In this document: piece by piece, positions 5,777 through 10,967 of the stretch | Position numbering within the stretch: position 1 is the stretch's first letter | Layout of the letters: the number at the start of each line of letters is the position of its first letter | Origin: Victivallales bacterium | GTDB taxonomy: Bacteria > Verrucomicrobiota > Lentisphaeria > Oligosphaerales > Lenti-02 | Assembly: GCA_018648945.1 (NCBI GenBank) | Contig: JABGQJ010000002.1 | Span: 1 to 10,967 of the forward strand | Reading direction: 5' to 3' | Length of the DNA: 10,967 nucleotides | Translations under genes and position numbers: made by a program | Notes under the pieces: generated by a model | Told to the model about the DNA's origin: nothing | What the model saw: only the letters and a program-made list of their open reading frames with translations | Databases searched by the model: none

Positions 5777-8700
5777 TCAGTCGAACAAGAGGCGCCCAAA
5801 CTGGCGCGTATCCCGATGGTTCGCGGCCGTGCCGCGCCACGTGATCTGGGCTTCCCGCATCGGCTCACCATCGGCATCGTCCACGGCAATGTCGAAGCCG
5901 ATCAGCAGGCCCTTCTCTAGCACCACTCCCATTTTGGCCAGATCGAACTCGGCCTCAAGAGTGTAGCCGGTCGCCGACCGCTTTGCCCTGAACTTGCTGA
6001 GCATGCCGACCTGCTTGGCCTGCACGTGCTGTCTGCCGCCGACGGCAAGGAAGAACTGAATGTCATCGAATCCGTATCTACCCCCAGTCTGGTCGCCATC
6101 CTCCATGAGATCAAAGAACACTTCCAGGCAATCCTCCTGCCAAAGCGTCTCGTCAGACTGCGTGTTGCGCACCGCATCATCGCGCACGTCCAGGGCCAGG
6201 AACAGGCGTCCCGAATGCCGACCGAGAGCAAAGCGAGCGCTCAGATCATCGTCGCCGCTCGTCTTGCCCAACACCTTCCGTCCAGACCCAATGCGCGACC
6301 ACTTTGCCGAGCGCCATTCGGCGAGGTCAGCGTCAATCCCAGGCGCGTTGGCCAGGTGGGGGACAGTGAGCCCGGCACCGGTTCGAGAAGCAGGTCCGGA
6401 GCACTCGACGTAGTGCCTCGTCGAGTCCAAGTCATCGGCCTCTCTTGCCATCAAGGCGAACGAATGGGCCATCTGCCGACGGGCTGAAGCCAAGGGGGTT
6501 GATGCAGGCTTGCCCACCACGGCGAGCAAGGTGTCGAATTGTCGCTGCCGGGCGACGACCAGTGCGTCTCGTAACCGCCGTTCCTCGTTACGGTTGAGCT
6601 TCGTCCATTTGCCCAAGCTGAAGACCACGCCCTTGCCGGGGGCGAGGTAGAGCGGGATGCGGACGGCCAGATCCTCCTGCTTCGCCGGTACGGTCGCACC
6701 ACCCTCGACGCAGAGGTCGACGACCTCGCCGCAGCGTCCCGGCAGGAGCACTGTGGTATCTACCTTCTGGCGAGGATTCAGATTCGTGGCGAAGAGATAG
6801 TGTCTGCCATCATCGCGCCTGCGCAGGACCAGCTCAAGCCCTTCCGTGATGTCACAGGTGATGGGCTGCACGGACAATGCAGCCAGCAGCGGTTCACGAA
6901 GGGCGGCAAGCCCTGCCGTCTTGCTCAATGGCGCGACAGACAGCCATACCTTGCCCTGGCCATATGTGGCCGCAAGCACGCCTTCACCGATGGTTCGGAC
7001 GTTGCCGCGCCCACTTTGCTTGGCGATCTGCCACACCCCATCCTGTGCACTGAAATCGAGCTGGTCGATCCCCATGGCGCGGGCCATCAGGCGGCCCTGG
7101 GGCGTACCGTACTCGTCAAAGAGTCCGAAAGGACCGGAGCAGATCAGCGTGCCGCCGGCCTCCACCCAGGCCAGAATGCTCTCCTCCAAGCCAGCCATGA
7201 CATGCGTGGCATACGGTGCGATCAGCACGCGCACGGCCGTCATGTCTTCGCGGCCATCGAGAATGCACTCCTCGGGCACGAAGAACGGCATCCAGTGGCG
7301 CGGGAGGAGCCAGCTGGCAAGGGCGCTGGCCTCACGGCGCGTGGTGTGGTTCGGGGCAGCGCCATAGGACGAGGTGGTGGGCCGTAGAATCGCGACTCCC
7401 TGGTTCGCGAGCTCAGTGTCGAGCACGGCCTCCTTGAAGGCATTTACCTTGCGCTCAATGACCGGGAATATGCCGGTGGAGTAGCGGGGGATCTGGTAGT
7501 CGACTTCCACGTTGAGGATTGAGTTGTTCCAGTTGTTCGGCTTGGTATGAGCCCACTCGTCGGCGAGATTGAACAGGATGATGCCGCGCTTCCCATACGC
7601 AATCTGGCGCCAGAGATTGCGCTCGTTGGCGGCCCGCATGACCGGTTCGGGCGTGCCCTTGGTCTCCCACTGGCTCCAGATGAATTCGTCTTCCCAGTGG
7701 GGAAGTTTGGCATACCGGTTCATGGACGCCGCGTAGAGTGACAGGACAGCAGGACGGTCTCCGGGCCAGTCGTGGGTGCCGAAGATGTCCCAAGGCGCGC
7801 GACAGGCCATGTCGAGGTAGTCCAGACCCGCTTCCTTGCGGTCGGGGGCGAGACCGCAGAACTGGGACATGACCGCATGTTTGGGGTCTCCCTCATGCAG
7901 TGCGCGCAGATGGCCAGCATAGAACTGGGTGTGTGATTCGGCCCGGAACCGGTGGAAATCGACGATGTCGGCCACGGGATGCCGCGTGCGCGAATCCGAT
8001 GGTGCCGGTGGCGCGGTGTCGGCGGGTGGGGAGACGTCCCCAAACGCCCCGTATTCACGGCCCCACTGTTGGTTTAGCTTCTCGATGGCACCGTACTTTG
8101 CCTGCAGCCATGCCGTCCAGGCCACACGTGCCTGTCCGCTGTAGCCGCCAAAGCCAATCCCCTGCCAATCGTACTGGTCGCCCCCCTCCTTCGGTTTGGC
8201 AATCTGCATGGATGGCTCGTTGATCAGCTCATAGGCCAACACGTTGGGCACGCCGTGCATGGCTTCTCCCATGGCCCGGAAGCAGTTGGCATAGTCACTT
8301 CTCACCTGCTGGTGCCAGATATTGATGACATCGTGACAATGCGACCGTGGCGACCACTCCCCTTCGGCATTGTGGAAGAAGGCATCCTCGCCCAACTCGG
8401 TCTCCAACCGTTGCATCATACCACCCGTGTAAGGTGTCAACTCAAACACGGTGTGGTAGCCATGCTCGCGGAGCAGATCGACGGATTTCAGCATACTTGA
8501 GAAGTCGAAGCTGCCATCGGGCCGCTCGAAACCACGGCTGTGCATGATCGAGAGGGCGCGCCAGCCGAAGGGTTCCAGCACGTCCCAGCTCGCCTTGCCC
8601 CCCAACAGATGCCCGGACATGATGGGGAAGATGAGGAACTCACGGAAGAGCTGCTGCTTGCCGACCTGGGGGGGCAGCTTGGGCTGCCAAGGCGCATGGG

Positions 8701-10087
8701 AAGGCTCGCGGCCCTCAGTGAGATCGCGAAATGCGGACGTCAATGCGGACTCCGCAGCCGCAAGTTTGGCATTGAGCGCCAGAGGGTCGAGGTTGACGTA
8801 GTCGGGGACTTGGTTGTCCGCCTGCATGAGCATGGCTGCGTCGGCCAGGACTTGCCGTGCGTCCTCGGCGGCGGGCACGGCCCGGCTGCGGTATCGCATC
8901 AGCCGATCCACTTGCTGCATCAGATCGCGTGCCCGCGCTTCCCGGACCACGGCCTTGGCATAGGCCGCTGCCTCCTCCCAATGCCGCGGCAACTCAGGTC
9001 CATCCACATATTCCGTTGCGTTCGGACCATGTTCCAGTTGCACCGCATCCCACCACACCTCGCCGCCATTGCAGATAAGGTGGGCACGCAGGCGCGCTGC
9101 CTCCGCCGGGGCCTCAAACGTCTTGGTCACACGCACAAGACTCCCCGTGCTCGCAGGTACGTCCACTGCCTCACCAACTGCATAGCTGATGGTCCTGCCG
9201 CCAGCATCGAGAGCCCAGCTGGCAACCCGGACGCCGCTGGAGTTCCGGGTCATCACATATGCGCTCAGAGTGTAGGTCTCCCCAGGTTTGCAGAGCACTC
9301 CCTCATTGAAGAAATTCGAGCCCTTCGTGCCGCGATTCGCGATATGGAACGCCTTCTCCCCCGTGGCTCCCGTGGCCTGCTCGACCTCACCAGTCGATTC
9401 ACCGGGCAACTGCTGCCATAGCTGCCAACCGGCGATGCTGATTTCGAAGCTTGAGTTCGGCAGGAGGTTCCGTGACGCGTCCTTGCCAACCCGGGCCTGT
9501 TCAGCCAGCACTTGGGCGTCCTCGTAGGGTCCCGCATCGCGCCCTGCCCCCTCCTCGATCTGCACCGCGTCCCACCAGACGGTGCCGCCATTGCAGGTCA
9601 GATGAGCCCGAACGAAGTGGCAGTTCTCGGAGGTGATGAACATGTGTCGGAAGCGCGTGAACCCTCGCAGTTCATCCGGCGGCAAACGAACCGTGCCCCC
9701 GATGCCGTGCGTGATGGTCGTCTCGCCGTCCTCCGCCAAACCCCAGGCTGTCAGGCCGGCCTTGGCCACGCCATCGGTCCGCACGTAAACGCTGATCGTG
9801 TACGGTTTGCCTGGCTCGCATGGCACGTTCTCGGAATACAGATTGGCACCACCCCGTCCTGGATTGGTGACCTTGAACGATGCCTTGCCGAACCTGGCCG
9901 CTTCGCGGTCGATGTCGCCAGCACATTCTTCGGGAAACTGCCGCCAGAATCGCCAGCCTGACAGGTCCTCCTCAAAACTTGGGTTTGCCAACAGGTTGCG
10001 CCCGTGGGGGCGCGGCTCAGCGGCAGCCGCACAACTGGACCAAGCGAGGACACAAGTTAGCGTGATGGCTGAGAATGGCAGACGCAT
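5777..10087 (-). CDS. Large secreted multimodular glycoside hydrolase (CBM-CBM-GH-A barrel-CBM9)
   Basis: A 1436-residue exported enzyme. The signal peptide (1-23) ends in a CAAAA run; WSSC is a poor lipobox, so a soluble protein is expected. Residues 30-180 and 207-354 are tandem CenC-like (CBM4/9-type) beta-sandwiches, each opening NLLxNxSFE and closing CNGGxVWWDAVQ. A helical linker (365-460) precedes a TIM barrel at about 480-880 of clan GH-A type. The likely acid/base is Glu624 in LINEPS; the nucleophile is probably Glu801 (or Glu799) in HWEDEF. Residues about 895-1060 resemble the GH42 trimerisation-like domain, with VRVLIAPYA and WVEAGGTLICSGPFGLF. Residues 1080-1160 form a beta domain, then a helical segment, then a CBM9-like module (1241-1436; GIDADLAEW, DCLEVFFD). 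AGGGGA at 10100-10095 lies 7 nt before the ATG. It probably acts on a plant or algal polysaccharide. The GH family is uncertain (GH42- or GH5-related). Confidence 0.85.
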   Translation of the reverse strand: MRLPFSAITLTCVLAWSSCAAAAEPRPHGRNLLANPSFEEDLSGWRFWRQFPEECAGDIDREAARFGKASFKVTNPGRGGANLYSENVPCEPGKPYTISVYVRTDGVAKAGLTAWGLAEDGETTITHGIGGTVRLPPDELRGFTRFRHMFITSENCHFVRAHLTCNGGTVWWDAVQIEEGAGRDAGPYEDAQVLAEQARVGKDASRNLLPNSSFEISIAGWQLWQQLPGESTGEVEQATGATGEKAFHIANRGTKGSNFFNEGVLCKPGETYTLSAYVMTRNSSGVRVASWALDAGGRTISYAVGEAVDVPASTGSLVRVTKTFEAPAEAARLRAHLICNGGEVWWDAVQLEHGPNATEYVDGPELPRHWEEAAAYAKAVVREARARDLMQQVDRLMRYRSRAVPAAEDARQVLADAAMLMQADNQVPDYVNLDPLALNAKLAAAESALTSAFRDLTEGREPSHAPWQPKLPPQVGKQQLFREFLIFPIMSGHLLGGKASWDVLEPFGWRALSIMHSRGFERPDGSFDFSSMLKSVDLLREHGYHTVFELTPYTGGMMQRLETELGEDAFFHNAEGEWSPRSHCHDVINIWHQQVRSDYANCFRAMGEAMHGVPNVLAYELINEPSMQIAKPKEGGDQYDWQGIGFGGYSGQARVAWTAWLQAKYGAIEKLNQQWGREYGAFGDVSPPADTAPPAPSDSRTRHPVADIVDFHRFRAESHTQFYAGHLRALHEGDPKHAVMSQFCGLAPDRKEAGLDYLDMACRAPWDIFGTHDWPGDRPAVLSLYAASMNRYAKLPHWEDEFIWSQWETKGTPEPVMRAANERNLWRQIAYGKRGIILFNLADEWAHTKPNNWNNSILNVEVDYQIPRYSTGIFPVIERKVNAFKEAVLDTELANQGVAILRPTTSSYGAAPNHTTRREASALASWLLPRHWMPFFVPEECILDGREDMTAVRVLIAPYATHVMAGLEESILAWVEAGGTLICSGPFGLFDEYGTPQGRLMARAMGIDQLDFSAQDGVWQIAKQSGRGNVRTIGEGVLAATYGQGKVWLSVAPLSKTAGLAALREPLLAALSVQPITCDITEGLELVLRRRDDGRHYLFATNLNPRQKVDTTVLLPGRCGEVVDLCVEGGATVPAKQEDLAVRIPLYLAPGKGVVFSLGKWTKLNRNEERRLRDALVVARQRQFDTLLAVVGKPASTPLASARRQMAHSFALMAREADDLDSTRHYVECSGPASRTGAGLTVPHLANAPGIDADLAEWRSAKWSRIGSGRKVLGKTSGDDDLSARFALGRHSGRLFLALDVRDDAVRNTQSDETLWQEDCLEVFFDLMEDGDQTGGRYGFDDIQFFLAVGGRQHVQAKQVGMLSKFRAKRSATGYTLEAEFDLAKMGVVLEKGLLIGFDIAVDDADGEPMREAQITWRGTAANHRDTRQFGRLLFD
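9026..10000 (-). repeat. Tandem duplication of a CenC-like carbohydrate-binding module inside the glycosidase
   Basis: Two modules of about 150 residues (10000-9548 and 9469-9026) share the same order of motifs: an NPSFE-like opening, GWxxWxQxP, a Cys-Pro-Gly-(Lys/Glu)-x-Tyr-Thr step, an RAHLxCNGG strand and WWDAVQ. The DNA for the last motif is still alike: 9560-9600 and 9038-9078 agree at roughly four fifths of positions by eye. This points to internal duplication; the rest has diverged more. Confidence 0.7.
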
Positions 10088-10341
10088 GCGATGGTCCCCT
10101 GTGGCTCAAGACCTGCTGTAGGGCCAGACTGACTTCCTGGTCGGTGGACCTGGGCATCGGGTTACAGTAGGCGCGCGGTCGGCACGATGCCAGGGAGGCG
10201 CTTGCGCTTGGCCGTCGGGGGAGTTGGTAGTTGGCGGGGGAATCGGCCGGTCCGGAGGAAGGGCATCCACATGCGCCTTGGGGTGTGGGTGGTCGGGACG
10301 GGATACCCCTGGGGTCCAGAGCTGTGGAAGACCGGCGATGC
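10088..10341. other. 254-bp gap upstream of the glycosidase gene
   Basis: The gap lies between two - strand genes and is GC-rich. It holds the Shine-Dalgarno of the glycosidase (10095-10100) and an ACCCC-T-GGGGT palindrome (10305-10315) about 27 nt past the upstream gene's stop, with no T-tract. I see no convincing -35/-10 pair, operator or small gene. The length makes a separate promoter for the glycosidase plausible. Confidence 0.4.
10095..10100 (-). promoter_or_regulatory. Shine-Dalgarno of the glycosidase gene
   Basis: On the - strand this reads AGGGGA, 7 nt before the ATG at 10087-10085. Together with the signal peptide it fixes the start. Confidence 0.65.
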
Positions 10342-10967
10342 CTACCCGGCAAGTGTCGCTAACAGGTGTTGGACGTTGAGGCCGATCTCGTCCTGGCGTC
10401 CCGACCACATGCCGACGACGACGGCGTCGTTGGACTTGATGTTGGCAAAGGCCTCGTGAAAGGCGGCGCGCACGGTCTCTTGGCTCTGGCAACGGCGCCC
10501 GGCGGCGAGGATCTTGAAGGCCAGGCAGGTTTTGTCGGTGGCCTGGATGGCCGCGTACATGCGCGCGGGGTCGCCGGCGCGAAAATGGTCGGCGGAGGTG
10601 GGGGGATCCGCTGCTCCGGCCGTGGCGATCTGGGCGATCTGTTGAGGGGAGAGCTTGTGGTTCAGGTCGTAGATGCAGGTCATGTAGAAATCCACGTCCC
10701 ACTCGTGCTCTTCCGCGTAGGCTACGACTTCGGGCATGTGGGTGCCTAGGCCGACGACCACGCCCTGGTCGCGCATGCAGGAGAGATAGTCGCGCACGCG
10801 GTCGATGCGGCCCTCACGCCAGAGCTGATCGGTGCGCGTGCCGTGGTGGTAGATGGCGATGGCTCCGGCCGCCGCGATGACGCGGATGTTCTGGAACACA
10901 TCGGCCATCTCGGAGGCAGTCTGGGCGATCCACTGGAGGTCGCCCCCTTCGCGCCGGAACAGCTCCA
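10342..10967 (-). CDS. Uncharacterised TIM-barrel/aldo-keto-reductase-like protein, 3' part only
   Basis: The last 207 codons are visible, ending in TAG at 10344-10342. The frame stays open through the window edge (first full codon at 10965), so the start lies outside. The ATG at 10908 has no Shine-Dalgarno and the protein pattern continues above it. Alternating hydrophobic strands and helices fit the second half of a TIM barrel: IRVIAAAGAIAIYHHG, VVVGLGTHMPEVVAYAEE, WDVDFYMTCIYDL, CLAFKILAAGR and NDAVVVGMWSG. The pattern of a His after a Gly-Thr strand, then WDVDFYM, then KILAAGR is one I associate with a conserved protein often annotated as hypothetical or aldo/keto-reductase-related in planctomycete-type genomes. 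That is memory, not a search. No signal peptide is visible because the N-terminus is missing. It lies upstream of the glycosidase on the same strand, so an accessory role in sugar metabolism is conceivable but unproven. Confidence 0.65.
   Translation of the reverse strand, partial: ELFRREGGDLQWIAQTASEMADVFQNIRVIAAAGAIAIYHHGTRTDQLWREGRIDRVRDYLSCMRDQGVVVGLGTHMPEVVAYAEEHEWDVDFYMTCIYDLNHKLSPQQIAQIATAGAADPPTSADHFRAGDPARMYAAIQATDKTCLAFKILAAGRRCQSQETVRAAFHEAFANIKSNDAVVVGMWSGRQDEIGLNVQHLLATLAG

Noticed and set aside
4594..5889. A 431-codon - strand frame opposite the lipoprotein and peroxiredoxin-like genes
   Set aside because: It is antisense to two frames with lipoboxes and a redoxin active site, and it has no recognisable domain.
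10133..10297. Three GGTCGG copies in the gap upstream of the glycosidase as possible operator half-sites
   Set aside because: The spacing is irregular (39 and 113 bp) and a 6-bp GC-rich word is expected to recur by chance in such sequence.
10305..10315. ACCCC-T-GGGGT palindrome downstream of the partial gene
   Set aside because: The one-base centre cannot form a hairpin loop without losing pairs and no T-tract follows. It is isolated, with no second copy seen.
10187..10459. A 90-codon + strand frame across the gap before the glycosidase
   Set aside because: It overlaps the 3' end of the barrel-like gene in antisense, lacks a Shine-Dalgarno and shows no domain or signal pattern.

Overview
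The window is GC-rich bacterial DNA with dense coding, Shine-Dalgarno-led starts and many exported or lipid-anchored proteins. The gene set suggests a free-living polysaccharide degrader of the Planctomycetota / Verrucomicrobiota / Lentisphaerota / Armatimonadota kind: an OleA-type thiolase, a heparinase II/III-like lyase, a very large multimodular glycoside hydrolase and an uncharacterised TIM-barrel-like protein. No marker gene is present, so the lineage is an inference. I saw no tRNA, rRNA, transposase or CRISPR array.

Left part (1-2653, + strand): the tail of a TPR-like protein, then an OleA-like 3-oxoacyl synthase III (368-1402) and a cytosolic-looking M14 zinc carboxypeptidase (1436-2653). 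The last two are 33 bp apart and probably co-transcribed, perhaps from a promoter near 254-281. The usual oleB/oleC/oleD partners are not next to this oleA-like gene in the window.

Middle (2657-5724): a heparinase II/III-family protein on the - strand (2657-4588) ends only 3 bp from the peptidase stop. It starts divergently from a 63-residue lipoprotein (4706-4897). The 117 bp between those two starts hold a plausible - strand promoter and an 8-bp perfect inverted repeat, a candidate operator. A lipid-anchored peroxiredoxin-like protein with a CxxC active site (5044-5724) follows.

Right part (5777-10967, - strand): a 1436-residue secreted enzyme with two tandem CenC-like carbohydrate-binding modules, a clan GH-A-like TIM barrel, a GH42-like accessory region and a C-terminal CBM9-like module. 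Upstream, after a 254-bp gap, lies the 3' part of a conserved protein that runs off the window.

Read together, 2657-10087 looks like a small locus for breaking down an acidic or uronic-acid-containing polysaccharide, with an exported lyase, a modular hydrolase and two envelope lipoproteins. There are no SusC/SusD-type genes. The oleA-carboxypeptidase pair is the least conventional part. No completely new system is demonstrated by the sequence alone.
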